Notes under the pieces: model-generated
Told to the model about the DNA's origin: nothing
The model's database searches: none
Seen by the model: only the letters and a program-made list of their open reading frames with translations
In this document: piece by piece, positions 10,601 to 21,794 of the stretch
Position numbering within the stretch: the stretch's first letter is position 1
Layout: every line of letters starts with the position of its first letter
Source: Tetraselmis striata
Lineage: Eukaryota > Chlorophyta > Chlorodendrophyceae > Chlorodendrales > Chlorodendraceae
DNA length: 64,000 bases
Assembly (NCBI GenBank): GCA_006384855.1
Contig: VCJN01002700.1
Span: 1-64,000 of the forward strand
Direction of reading: 5' to 3'
Made by a program: the position numbers and the translations under genes

Positions 10601-12983
10601 CCACGGCGTCGCGGGCGTGCGCGTGGACTGCCGCGGCTCCGGCGACAGCGGCGGCCTCTTTGACGACGAATACAGCGCCTTGCAGCAGTCCGATGCGCGC
10701 ACGGTGGTGGAGTGGGCGGCTGCGCAGTCGTGGAGCAGCGGCCACGTGCTCGCGATGGGCTGCTCCTGGGGCGGCATCACCGCGCTGCAGGTGCGCCCTA
10801 CCCGGGCCGCTGCCTGCATGGCTCGTCAACTTAAAAGCGGAATTCAGAAATTAGGGTCTGTAGGATTTTCAAACGGCCATCAGAGGGTCGCTGCGGAGGG
10901 CTCTACTGCCTCCTGACTGGTGTTTAGGGTTTAGGGAAGGGTGGGCAATGGAGCTGTGACGCTGGCAATTGTGACGTGGGTCATCCTGCAGGTGGCGGCC
11001 GCGGGGCATCCCTCGCTGGTGGGCGCCGTGGCAGTGTGCGCCACCGATGCGCGGTACGAGGACGACATGCACTACCAGGGCGGCTGCCTGCTGTCCGAGA
11101 ACCTGTCCTGGGGCTCCTGGCTCATGCACGTGCTCAGCCAGCCGCCGGACCCAACCGCGCTGGGATCCGCCGCACAGCCCGGCGCCTGGCGCGAGCAGTG
11201 GCTGGCGCGCCTGTCGGCGCTGGAGCCGCTGGCGGCCAAGTGGATGCGCCACCCCTCGCGTGACGACCCGTACTGGGCGGTCGGCAGCGCGCGCCCGCAC
11301 GCGCGCGACATCCGCGTCCCGCTGCTCCTGCTGGGCGGCACCCACGCGGGCGGCTACATCAATTCGGTCGCCGCGCTGGCGGCGGAGGGCGCCACGTCGG
11401 CGCCGGTCACCGCGCTCGTGGGCCCGTGGAGCCACAACTACCCGCACATCAGCCCAAACGGCCCCCAGGTGCGGCGCCCGCACCTACCCACGGTCGTGTT
11501 TTGGGGAGTTTATGGGCGCCGCAGTCTTCTACGCAATGTTGTTCTATGCAACATAGTTACATAGCTTAAGCAGTTACTACTATTATTATTAACACAGTGT
11601 TAGCAATTTATTATTGTTGTTATGATCCGCCGGGTGATGGTGCCCTCCCCCTGACGTGATGGTGGGCCGTGTGCAACCCGCGCCTTTCCGCAGGTGGGCT
11701 TCCTGCAGCTGCTGCTGCGCTGGCTGTCGGAGCAGCTGCCCTCTCCCGACCTCATCCGGCAGCCGCCCACCGAGTCCGCCCCGCCGCCGGCGCGCTTCAC
11801 CGCCTTCGTGGCGCGCCCGCCTTCGCGGCAGCCGCCCACCGGCGAGCCCAGCGCGGCGGCGGAGGGCGAGTGGCTGGCGGCCGGCAGCCTGGAGGAGCTG
11901 GCGGCGCTGGCGCCAGCGGCGCGCCTGTCGCTGCTGCCGGGCGGCCGCCTCGGCGACCCGGGTACCGACCACGACACAGCCATCCAGGACTCTGGCACGG
12001 TGGCCGTCCCCGGCTCGTGCGCTGAGGCCGCCGCGGCGCTGGCGGCGGGCGAGGACGACCCTGCCACCCTGAACCCCGCGGGGCTGGCCGCCGGCGCATG
12101 GTTCACCTTCGGCGTCGGCCCCGACCTCCCGCTGGAGCAGACCGCCGATGACAGTGCATCCGCGCTGTGGGACAGCGCCCCGCTGCCGGGCGCCGCGCTG
12201 CTGCTGGGCACCCCCGTCGCGCGCCTCGCGCTGGCCAGCGCCCCGCCCGGCGCCCAGCTGGCGGTGCGCCTCTGCGCGGTGTCGCCCTACGGCGTGTCCA
12301 CCCGCCTCGCGTTCGGCCTCGCGAAGGTCGAGGCGGCGGCGGAGGTGGTGGAGGTCAGCCTGGGCTGGACGGCGGCCAAGGTGCCGGCACGCTTCAGCCT
12401 GCGCCTCGCGGTCAGCGCCGGCTGCTGGCCCATGTTGGCGGCGCCGGGGCCCGCCGCCCGCCCCTCCATCCGCCTGGCCGGCTCCAGCCTGGAGCTGCCG
12501 ATGGGCGACGCAGGAGGCGAGCGCCTGGAGGCCGCGCGCGCCGCGGTGGCACTCCCGCCCGCCGTCCACCTGCCCGCGCCGCTCCTCACCACGGCGCTGC
12601 GCCCCGGCGCTGCCAGCCGCACCGTGGCGCTGGACCGCGTCGGCCGCGCCCTCACCGTGCGCCGCCTCGACGACCGCGGGCGCCGCCGCCTAGAGTCGGC
12701 CGGCGGCCTGCAGGTGGAGAGCGGCCAGGAGGAGACCTACGAGCTTGGCGCCAGCCTGGCTGGCGCCCCGCGGTCCCGCCACGCTGTGACGCACCGCACC
12801 AAGCTCAGCCGCCCCGCAGCCGGCGGTGGCGACGACGCCCCCTGGGTGGCCGAGACGCGCCTGGCGGCCAGCCTGACCACCTCAGCCAGCGGCGAAGCCA
12901 AGCTGACGACCACCGTGACAGCGCTCGAGGACGGCGTCCCAATCTTCTCCCGCAGCTGGGCCGATGATCTGCTCCTGCGCTGA
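1835..12983 (+). CDS. NRPS with N-methylating glycine module fused to a CocE/S15-type hydrolase (13 exons)
   Basis: Exons read from GT/AG sites and phase: 1835-1990, 2975-3143, 4476-4656, 4768-4948, 5071-5493, 6308-7039, 7470-7838, 8004-8318, 8550-9752, 9955-10269, 10422-10790, 10992-11468, 11694-12983. They sum to 6,180 nt (2,059 aa plus TGA) in one open frame, and phases match at every join, including phase 1 and phase 2 joins. Most donors are GTGCGC/GTGCGG. Domain order: half condensation domain (about 1-229), adenylation core (230-690), N-methyltransferase (745-1015), end of the adenylation domain with its A10 motif (about 1215), carrier domain (1245-1310), then a serine hydrolase and C-terminal beta domain (1349-2059). 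The start is the first ATG in frame after a TAG at 1793. Predicted role: activate glycine, N-methylate it on the carrier, and release or transfer it by the hydrolase. Domain assignment is strong; product and release mechanism are inference. Confidence 0.88.
5494..6307 (+). other. intron 5 of the NRPS gene, AT-rich
   Basis: An 814-base intron (GTGCGCC ... CCGGCAG). The middle (5.65-6.25 kb) is clearly more AT-rich than the flanking exons and holds no coding signal. Confidence 0.75.
7745..9040 (+). other. N-methyltransferase insert of the NRPS
   Basis: After an acidic linker ([13 protein letters not shown]) the protein shows the usual entry of embedded N-methyltransferases ([27 protein letters not shown]), the SAM-binding motif [13 protein letters not shown], then NGVSMYFPS and [14 protein letters not shown], followed by the long helix with FHASVAYF. 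These match the methyltransferases inserted in adenylation domains of cyclosporin-type modules, which methylate the amino nitrogen of the carrier-bound residue. With a glycine pocket the expected intermediate is N-methylglycine (sarcosine). Exon 8 ends inside the fold and exon 9 resumes it in frame. Confidence 0.82.
9955..10269 (+). other. peptidyl carrier (thiolation) domain
   Basis: Exon 10 encodes [18 protein letters not shown], the canonical carrier motif; the serine in GGHSL is the phosphopantetheine attachment site. The domain lies between the adenylation A10 motif and the hydrolase. About 40 residues of low-complexity linker follow, ending in DEMPFDVDE. Confidence 0.9.
10391..10421 (+). 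other. poly-C tract ending in a 3' splice site
   Basis: About 14 consecutive C followed by ACACACAACAACCACAG and then exon 11. The run is the only pyrimidine tract in front of this acceptor, so it must serve as the polypyrimidine tract. It is the clearest example of a feature found in many introns of this window. Confidence 0.7.
10422..12983 (+). other. C-terminal CocE/X-Pro dipeptidyl-peptidase-like hydrolase domain
   Basis: Exons 11-13 encode an alpha/beta hydrolase of the CocE/NonD (peptidase S15) type: [44 protein letters not shown], the nucleophile elbow [17 protein letters not shown], and [10 protein letters not shown] with the catalytic His. About 430 residues of C-terminal sequence with the look of the family's beta-sandwich domain follow. 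The loop that normally holds the catalytic Asp (GGWxDGY in relatives) reads GGTHAGGY, so the acid residue appears to be missing. The domain replaces the thioesterase or reductase usual at the end of an NRPS. It could release the product, act as a cross-linked amidase/esterase, or be a non-catalytic remnant. Confidence 0.82.
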
Positions 12984-13844
12984 AGCTGCGCCCCGCAGCA
13001 AAGGACCCCCCCCCCTTCCCCCAGCAGCCGCCGCACCCTCTGGCCTGCGCTGCATTGTTTCTCCCTCCTCAAATCTTGCGGCTCGACCAGCGCCAGGCGC
13101 AAGCAGCGACCGACACAGGCAGTGTCCTGCGCTCCCTCAAGCTGTCATCGAGCCAGTAGACCAGGACGACACCAAAGGTCTAGCATCGACATCAAGGCTT
13201 AACCCCCCCCCCCCCCCCCCCTTCGCTCATCCCCCCGTTGTTTCCAATACTCTTTTTGGCCGAGCCGCTGTGTCGCAGCAGGCTCGTCGCTTCTCTGTTG
13301 ACCGCCCCCCTGGGCTGCCTATGGCCGTCAGGCGGAGGGATTTTGCTGCCCGCAGTGCCCCGCGCTGTGGGACCCCCTCCCCTGCCGACTTTTTCTGGTC
13401 ATCAGTTTTCCCATTCCGCGCCGGCCGGGCGCTGTCAAGAAGCCCCCCCCCCCCCCCTCCCCCCCCCCCCCCCCCCCAATCCGTAGTGCTACCTACCTGC
13501 TTCCTGCCCTCACTTCTCTCGCCAAGACCAATGTAAACAGTCTGTTGCTCTCTCCTACTGGTCCCCTGTTGTAACACATCTGCTGGTCCACAGAATTGGG
13601 TTTGCCATCAAGATGAGAGGAATGGTGAACTGTATCTTCCGCAGTGCATTGGTGATGTGTAAGAATTATGCTTTGTCCATTTCACAGATACTTCATCAAA
13701 ACATCCGTGACGAGCATTAACCCAAACAAATTGTGCCTTCGCACACTGACAAGCAAGTGTGTAGGGACTGCCGGAGCGTCTATACCGAGTGTCCTATTTG
13801 TCCACCATGAGAAATACTGCATTGAATGATTTCCTACGTTGGCC
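12984..13844. other. 3' flank of the NRPS gene with two poly-C runs
   Basis: No coding region. Holds C runs at about 13202-13221 and 13442-13478. A TGTAA (the green-algal polyadenylation motif) lies at about 13532, 550 bases after the stop; its use is a guess. Confidence 0.35.
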
Positions 13845-14075
13845 TCGTCTGTTCGCTCGGTGGAGCGGTGGTCTCATACTCAGGAGGTCCCCGGTTCGAT
13901 TCCCGGCTCTGTCATTTTAGTTAGGGCAATATCGTCCCGGCGTGTCCTGGGTTTACGCAGTTGGTGGATTAGTCCTGCGGGGTTTGAGTGAGGCGACAGT
14001 CTAATGGCTATGCCGGGCCTGCGACTGCAGTCGGCGCAAGAGGTCAAGCGTTGGGTCGGCTTCGGCCGATGTCCA
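13845..14075 (+). mobile_element. tRNA-derived SINE, copy 1
   Basis: The head resembles a tRNA: GTTCGCTCGGTGGAGCGG, an A-box-like TGGAGCGGTGG, anticodon-like CTCATAC, and a perfect B box GGTTCGATTCC at 13893-13903 within a CCGG stem. It is followed by a body shared with two other copies in this window: CAATATCGTCCCGGCGTGTC, CCTGGGTTTACGCAG, and near the end GGCTTCGGCCGATGTCC. The tRNA-like part cannot fold into a complete tRNA with an acceptor stem, and the conserved unrelated body identifies a SINE rather than a tRNA gene. It lies 600 bases beyond the 3' end of the minus-strand phosphatase gene. Confidence 0.8.
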
Positions 14076-14674
14076 TGGCGAACTTAGATTTTTCTACATT
14101 GATTTCACCGCCGCGGTTGCAATCCGGCAGCAGCAAGACAGAAACAGACAGGTGTACAAGTGAATTGTAGTCCCTAATATAATGTGCAAATTTTCAGCAC
14201 TTTCGGAATATACCAGCGCGCGTCCATTAGTAGGCAAAATACAGAACACGGCAGGCGGTGAACTCGCAGTCACCCACGGTGAAAGCAGCGTAATATCCGG
14301 ACTGCGGCACTCACCGGCCCACCGCCTTTCGCGGCTCACTGCAGTGCAGTGCAATTAGTGAATGCGTTTCCCGAGGTGCGTATCGCTCCAGGGGCTTGTT
14401 GAAACACCCAAGTAGTGTAGTGATCAGTTCCAGTTACAATAAAAAACGTTGGAATGAACCCGGTTCCTGTGGCACTGCGCCAAAGGGACCTTCCAACAGC
14501 ACCCGATGGACACGATAACTGTTGGAGGATTCGCTGGCCGCCGCCAGAGCTAAATACAGAGACTCAGATGTTGCGATCTGCTCGGCAGCTTCGCCCACAG
14601 CCGCTATCGGACGAGCAGTTGGCGCTCGTGTGTTGCCGCCCTCGTTGCGTGGGCTACATAGCCTTCTCCATGGC
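14076..14674. other. intergenic, no gene seen
   Basis: No supported coding region. On the minus strand a TGTAA occurs at about 14433-14437, roughly 240 bases past the phosphatase stop, a possible polyadenylation signal. Confidence 0.35.
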
Positions 14675-17600
14675 TTAGCAGGTTGGTCCAAAGCCGCTCC
14701 CTGACGAGCAGCTGGCGCTCATGTCCTTGATGATCTTGAAGCTGTCCACTTCGTCGCCGTCCCCATCAATGCAGTTTGCCTGCAGCTCGTTGCCTGTGAT
14801 AATGATTGTTGTAGTGCACTTTTCGTAGATGGAAACATCATGGGCATCATGGTTGAGGCTGGCCGAGCTCCTCTTGGAGGCGCTGCCCGTCACCACGTGC
14901 ACGGTGCCAGACTCGCCGCATCGCTTCTTGCGGTACACAGTCCCCTTGCCGTCGCCCTCCTGAACGATATGACTGTCTCTCAGCTTGTCGCTCTCCTCGT
15001 AGTGGCCGTTGATCAGGTGCGAGCGTTCGTAGCTGTGCGAGTGCCCCGTGAGGTGCACATCCACGCCGTGCTTGTCCATGATGGGCACCACTTTCTCGCG
15101 CACGTCGATGAGAACCCCTTGGCTGTCCGAGTTGTGGCTGCCACGCGAGTACGGCGGGAAGTGGTTGCCAGCCAGAATCCAGTCGGTCTGTCCGCTGGCG
15201 CGTGCAGCGGCCAAGTCCTCGTCGATCCAGTCGAGCAGGTCGTCGTCCTCCTCCCAGTCCTTGAAGCTCAGGTCCATCATGATGATATGCACACGGCCGT
15301 GCTGGTAACTGTACGACCCCTTGTAGGAGCTGCGCGTGGGGTAGCCGGGCTTGAAGAGCTCAAAGTACGGCCCAGTCTCCTTATCGCCCTTCGCGGTGTA
15401 TGCATCGTGATTGCCAAGGATGGGGTAGAGCCCTACTTTGGCGAACTGGCCGCAGTAGTAGTCGAAAAACTTCTCGCGATACTCGTCGAATGTGCCGGAC
15501 TTGTAAGCATTGTCGCCCAACGCGAAAGTGCCGTCCCAGCGGCCGCCGAAAAAGTCCATTGCCGCATCACGATTGTCAGCCTGCGTTGGGCACATAGAGA
15601 TCAGTGTGGCGAGTGCATTCCATGCGCAGAACAACATTCTGGGGCACAGCATACCCATTCGATACACTGTCTCATTTATAGTCTCGCAGGCACTTCTTTT
15701 ATCACGAGCATTAGCAAAACTACTGGTCGAAGTACTACTCGAGACAGCATCCCAACCAATACCCGTTCTCAGGCTACCTGTACCTGTACCCGTAATACAT
15801 TCACAACGAATAATTGGCAGCGCACCTGGTCACTGCTGGCGACACCAGAGTCTCCGAGCCACCAGCTGCGGAACGTGAGGCCGCACTTGCCGGGCACTGG
15901 CGCCGTGGTGAACTCCAGCGAAAGGCCGCTGCAGCCGGTCTCGGCAGCACGCGCAACGCCGGTCGGTGGACGAGTGTATTCGTCGATCCAGCCGGGGTCG
16001 CCGGGGCGGGTGATCGGCGGCAGTGGCACGGGCTCCTCGCCAGGGCATGCCGCGGGGAGGGTGGCGATCGATTCGACCTCGTCTTCCTCGAATATCTCGT
16101 CGTCGCCTCCATTGGCCCTCTCGCGGTTTTCGAGGTACTCCGCGCGGCAGGCGAAGTCCAGAGGAGGGTCGGCCGCCCCGCCAGACCGGCTGCTCCGCGA
16201 GCCACCGCAATACGATAGCGACTGGTGCGAAGCGCAGTCCCAGGCGTCCTCAAGGTCCGTTGTGAGCACCTTGTACTCGTACGCCGTCTCGGGCGACAGG
16301 CCGACCGCCTGGGCGGCGTGCAGCTCCGTCTCGTCGTCGTCCCAGTCGGCGGACCAGGTTGCCGAGGAGCCGGCAGGGCGCCAGCACAGGCGCGTGGTGG
16401 CCTTGTCGTCGGTCTCCCAGCGCACGGTGGCGCTGGACTCTTCCACGCCCATGACGTACGGCGCGATGGTGAGGCAAACCTCACCGCGCTTGGGATTGGG
16501 GTTTGGCGGGTGCGGGGTTGCGCCGCTGGGGGGCGACACTGGTGGCCCGGCAGCGGGAGTGGGGGCAGGCGTGGGCCTTGCGGTGAAGGGGTCCGGTTGG
16601 GGCTGCTGCTGTGTAGGGCTTGGCGTCAGAGGCTGGCCGTCAGCGCCATAGGGGCACCAACGCCCCTGGCAGAGCGCGGAACAATGCGACTCGCGCGTGC
16701 TGCAGACGGGGCTGACCTGCGTGACGGTGGGGCAGGCAGCGGCATGCGTGCAGAAGCCGGTGGTGGGGCACCATGTCCCCGTGCAGCCCAGGACGCAGGC
16801 GCCCTCGTCGGCATTGCAGCCAAGGCCGCCCTGTGGGAAGCCGCTGGAGCAGCTGCTGTCACTGAGCGAGCAGTAACCGGGCCGCCCGGGTGCGGCTGTG
16901 GGCGCCGGAGCACTGACGGGTCCGCTCTGCCACTCCCATTGCCCCGAGTTGAAGTTGAACACCCATCGTCCAGTTTGAACGGGTGCGGGGGTGGGCGCCG
17001 GAGTGTTGGCAGGCCCGCTCTCCCACACCCAACCAATGCTTGGGTAAAACACCCATTGCCCAGCAGCAGCTCGGCTTGACCCTCCGGAGCGTGACATCTC
17101 GGGCCGCCCCCAATCCTCCAGCCAGGCAGGCAATGGCGCCGAGCTGCCCGATCTGCTGGCGACCCCCTCTGCCGCAAACAGGACATCTGGTGCCGGCATG
17201 CCGCTGGGCTTCACTTCGGCCTTGGCCAGCTCAAGAGGGAGCGCAGCACCGGAGGACAGCCAGCGCTCGGCCTCTTGGCCATCGGACGGGCTGCAGAAGA
17301 AGGAGACGGAGGAGGAAGACGCCACAAACATGACGGCGCCGCCAGGTGTGAAGTCGATTGCCCTGGGCGCTTCCGGCGTGGCCAGCTGAAGCTTTCCCAC
17401 CACCTGCCCGGTGCCGCTGATCTCGTACACGGCTCCGTCGCACGACACGCACAGGGCGAAGAGGGAGCCGCTCTCGGGGTCGAAGTAGATGCTGTCGAAG
17501 CGGACGGTGCGGGCGGCCTCGGTGTCCGACTGCAACGCCAGGGAGGAGGTGCCATCTTGCCGCACCTGGTGCAATAAAACACGGCTTTCAGTACGAATGA

Positions 17601-18841
17601 AAACATATCTAATTAATATACGGATATATCTTCATATTAAATGGTATGTACCGCCGGTGAATACAATGTATATTCCGATATTATCTTTAGTTACATGTTG
17701 CTGCAAATGTCTCTCCCAAAAGTCGTCCGGTTGTCAGCAACTAGCAGGCGCTTGTCGACACGGGTCAAAACAACGGTGGAGGACATTGAGCCCTGACATG
17801 CACATGGTTGTGAAGGGAGGGTCGGCTGATGGGCAGGCTGTTGCTAGTGCGACTGAGCAGCACTATTAGCGAGGACTATTTCCTGGTCACAGGGGCATTT
17901 GTACTCACGTGCCACAGCGGAGTCTGCGCCTCGGGGGAGGGGAACAGGTCGTAAGAGGCGAGAACACTGGCGTGGCCGCGGAGAGCGGTGAAGGCGGTGC
18001 CGCCGTCTGCCAGGCTCGGGAAGCTGCCGACGACGCGGAAGGGCTCGCTGGGTGTCGCGTCCGCGAAGTCCAGAACGCTGAACTGGGGGCCGCTCGAGTT
18101 CCCGCTGGTTGAGTGCGTCACGATCAGCGTGTTGCCGCCGGCCCACGCCACGCCAGCCGGACCTGCGACGGTTTACCACGTTTTTCGTCAGATAACCAGG
18201 AGGTACAGCGGGATGGCGCGGGCAACAAAAGTCATAAATGTTCACGGACCCGACACGACCGACGTGATACTGGGCGGAGATGTGGGGTGGAACCGGTGCG
18301 AGAGGGTGATACGAGGGATGGATGCAAGTTTTTCGTCGCGGGGGGAGACCTCCAGGGAGCCCAGCTTCCACGAAGCTGCTGGCTGGGATGGTCGCCAGAA
18401 GCGCGCCCTGCGAGGCAACGCGGTAAAAACTGCAGTAAAAACGGGCCGCGCCGGCGGAAGCACAGGTACTGCACAAGGTACTGCACTGCCCTGTAGCGGT
18501 GTTGTAGCACCACCATGGCTCGCGTTACCCGCCGCGCCCGCTCGTCCAGGCGCAGCAACCAATACACGCAGCGGCAAAGCGGTGGAGGGAGCAGCATCAA
18601 GTATACTCACCTCCAGGCCGTGCTGGCGGAGGTCGCCTCCGGCTGTCGTCACCCATAGCCCATTGGCAGTGGGGTCAAACGAAAAGTCGAGCAGATCCGG
18701 CGCGCCGGTCAGCTGCACTGTCCCGCACGACGCCCTGGCGCCCAAATCGTCCCACTCCGCCAGCGCGCAGCCGCAGCAGACCAGCAGGGCGAGTACGCTC
18801 GCGGCGGCCCGCCGCTGCACCATGGCAAACTCAGGTTTCAT
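14675..18841 (-). CDS. secreted purple-acid-phosphatase-like metallophosphoesterase, intact copy (5 exons)
   Basis: Exons on the minus strand: 18841-18611, 18407-18350 (a 58-nt micro-exon), 18162-17909, 17565-15826, 15580-14675; together 3,189 nt, 1,062 aa plus TAA, phases matching throughout. N-terminus: signal peptide (AAASVLALLVCCGCALA), then a beta-propeller-like region (DLLDFSFDPTANGLWVTT). Middle: two WVF-x-SGQWEW-type short repeats, a Cys-rich stretch, a Pro-rich linker (TQQQPQPDPFTARPTPAP), and a fibronectin-like domain (SSATVRWETDDKATTRLCW). Catalytic domain: GDSG split by the last intron, ALGDNAY, GNHDAY, AGNHFPPYS, GHSHSYER, the five metal-ligand blocks of purple acid phosphatases. 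Likely extracellular or cell-wall phosphate release. Paralogue at 39,959-44,818 in opposite orientation. Confidence 0.88.
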
Positions 18842-19719
18842 CCGTGCGTCCTTGTTGGTCTGCTCGCGTGTTGCTGGAGGGCCTTCTCACCGCTCTGCTG
18901 CTACTCCTTATTATATTCGCTCTTGGCTGGCTTGGCTACCGGGCGGAAGCAGCGCGGATGCTCATCGACCTACGAAACGGTAGTACGCGGTAGGCGCGCT
19001 AGCTGTTAAGGATTAGTCGCTACTTCCGGTACCCTGTACCTGTACCGTAGAGGTTTTTTTCCCGTCCCCGTAGTGGTACCGGTACTGTACCAGCCGCGGT
19101 AGCGACTATAGCGCTGGCATTTCAAGTTGAGATGCTGCCGAAAAGGTCGGTGGTACCTGTAGGGCTCTTTTTACATCTAAAAGAGCCGAAATATGGGCAG
19201 AGGTATCAAATGGCTTTCTGGGGGAAAATACGAAAATATCCGCGCAGGCCGCCGAGCCGTTTACCCGCGCCTCTAACGATTTTACTAATTGTATAAGTAT
19301 TTGGTCAGTAGCGACTACAGGGTTTTTTTTTATCAGTATTGCTGGGGGCCTTTGGGGGGCGCACGTGACCGCAGTTCTGGAGGACGGTTGCGCAGCCCAG
19401 AATAATATCCCAGTCCAGTAACGTCGCTACCGGTACCGGTAATGAACTTTTTGGTTACAGGGAGAGCGTCCAGAGAATGCACGCAAAGTACTGGGGAAGG
19501 AAAAAGCCTACATTTAAGCAGAACCCTCTTAGCGCCGGGCCGCGGGGCCCGGCGATGCGGCAGGTACCGGTAATCGCCGTGTTGGCACCGCGCCGCCCGC
19601 GCACCAAGGCATTACGACATCCCTCGCGGGATTCGCATCGTCGGAAGCGCACTGACTGCGACGTACGATCAACGACCTACCGAATCTTAACTTTGGAGCT
19701 TCGGGCACGCTAAGAGTGT
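18842..19719. other. intergenic, rich in GTAC/GGTACC words
   Basis: Non-coding. Between about 19025 and 19096 GTAC occurs repeatedly (GGTACC, CTGTACC, CCGGTACTGTACC), and the words TAGTCGCTAC/GTAGCGACTA recur here (19013, 19097, 19308). The same words appear in other intergenic parts of the window. It should hold the promoter of the minus-strand phosphatase. Confidence 0.4.
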
Positions 19720-19722
19720 AGG

Positions 19723-21723
19723 ATGTTCACTACAGGCGCAATGGTGGGCCAGCAGGGTGCAGGGAAGCACAGCCGGCGTATTGCGGTTTGCGGCGTCGCG
19801 AGCTGCACGTACACTCTCAGACCCGACAAGAAAACATCTTCGCGATCTCATTACTGTACGAGAGCAAACACCCAAACGAGGCAATCCCTGCGATTAAAGA
19901 ATCTGCCGACGGCACCTGCAGCCGACCCTAACCCCGCTGCGACGTGGGCTCGCTCTGGAGCAGCGGCAGCCACCACGGGAGTCGCGACCGCAACCGCAGC
20001 CTCAACCGCAGCGGTTCAGAAATACGCAACCCGACAGGCGCAGCACAGCCTAATTCCGGCGACACAGGTCTTGAGGGGCTGGCGACCGCTGACGACCATC
20101 TAATTACACGCGTTGCTAACGTTGTGCGTGACAAATTGAAGCCAGAGTTGCAGACGCTTGCCCGTCAGCGAAACGAGCAGAGGCAGCAGATCCGGCGTCT
20201 TATTGATATGATGATGAACGACGGTGGATAGGGCCAAGGCCTACAGGAAGATGTAGTGACTGACCCGGACAAATACCACCGTGCTGCTCGAGCAAAGAAC
20301 ATTGAGGAGCTTGCCGACCAGTGTGGCTTCATAATGACCAAGGACGTTGACAGGCGGCCATTTGTTTTATGCCCTGTTTGCACTGCCCTTACCTTTAATA
20401 AGAAAGATAAAGAGCTGAAAATCCCAGGGGCAACCGCCCTTGGCCCCTAAATCTCCTTGGGGCAGAATCGAAACGGAATCGTGCAGAATTGGAGGCAGCA
20501 CCTGCACAGCAACGTCCACCAAAGAGCCATGGACGCACACGGGAAGCTTGAGGAGAAAAGCAGAGAACCCGAACCCGGCTGGTTTGGACTGAGATAGTAG
20601 GGCCGATCGAGAGCCCGGCAGAGACTGTTCAGGTCAATCGAGGGAAGTTGCTGGAGGAGTGTTCGAGCAACGACCCGGCCCAGTGGCCGGAGGGCGCAAA
20701 TGGCTGCCAGAGAGGCACTTTGTCAGGCGGCAATGCAGGGCGGCGGGTTTTTTCGTTCCGGTATTGCAGAGCAGGGCTTTTCAGGCAACGCCCCCCCCCC
20801 CCCCCCCCCTCCCCCCCTTCCCCCACGGCAGGCTACTCGAAACGACCAACCCCTGCCACTCTGCGATTCCCTGCGCTATATTTGCTTTGCCCAAATCTTA
20901 CACCCGGGTATACCATACGGCCAGGCGTTGGCAAATTGAAGGGCAAGGAGCACAGGCTGTACCGCGCCGGTATCTTCTCATTGTGCGAGGCGCTGATCGA
21001 AGGCGTCAACTGCGACACGCCGACATACCCCCACCTCTCCGACCTGTCCGCCCACCACCGCATGAAGCTGCTCCCGGACATCAGCATCGGTCTCCTGTGC
21101 AAACACACCCCACTGCCGCCCGACACCCCGGAGCACCATAGCGCATTCTTTGCAGTGACTGATTATGTCGTCGAGCAATAAATCGAAATCGAGGTTGATA
21201 TGTCCATCAGCTGGTTTCCAAATCTCCCCGTGATCGATGGCGAGTCGGAGGATACTGGCAGCATGGACGGCACGGCGGGAGGTGGCGAAGCTAAGGGGCA
21301 CACGGATGCAGCACAGAGAAATGTCGACCTTATAAAAGCCAAGCACTCGCTTTCGCGGGAGCTGCAGCAAAAGCGCCGGTTGCGCAAAGAGGCGTTGCAG
21401 GTTGCTGGCACACGCGGGCGGGTGCGGGAGGCGGGGCGGGATGCGCAGACGGGTGGCTGCTACATGGCTCACGGATGGGCGTCAAGCTTTGCAACTCATG
21501 TGCTCATGCGGGCGCATGTGTGCGTGCAAGGGAGAGAGGGGGAGAGAGAGCGAGGTGCCGGGTGGTGGTTGGGGGGATTTAGGGAGGGACAGCAATAACA
21601 GACAGGCGGAGAGTTGGGTTGGGGGCGAACACGCAGAGAGATTGGTGGCGATGGGGAGTGATCATGTATGGGATAGACAGTGAGAGGCAGAGTGTTTGAG
21701 GGAGAGATAGAGGTTTGCTTGGT

Positions 21724-21794
<71 letters not shown>

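Noticed and set aside
10923..10936. TTTAGGG repeated twice, a plant-type telomere motif
   Set aside because: Only two units inside an NRPS intron; chance is a sufficient explanation and no longer array is present.
11600..12569. Long minus-strand frames opposite exon 13 of the NRPS
   Set aside because: GC-rich antisense shadows, Arg/Gly/Ala-rich with no family; the plus-strand exon is continuous with the hydrolase domain.
13861..13905. A tRNA-Met-like gene
   Set aside because: The anticodon-like and T-arm parts are present, but no acceptor stem pairs, and the same body sequence follows in two other copies; it is a SINE head.
14840..16651. 603-codon open frame on + opposite the phosphatase gene
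   Set aside because: It is the antisense shadow of GC-rich exons 4-5 of the minus-strand phosphatase and crosses their splice sites.
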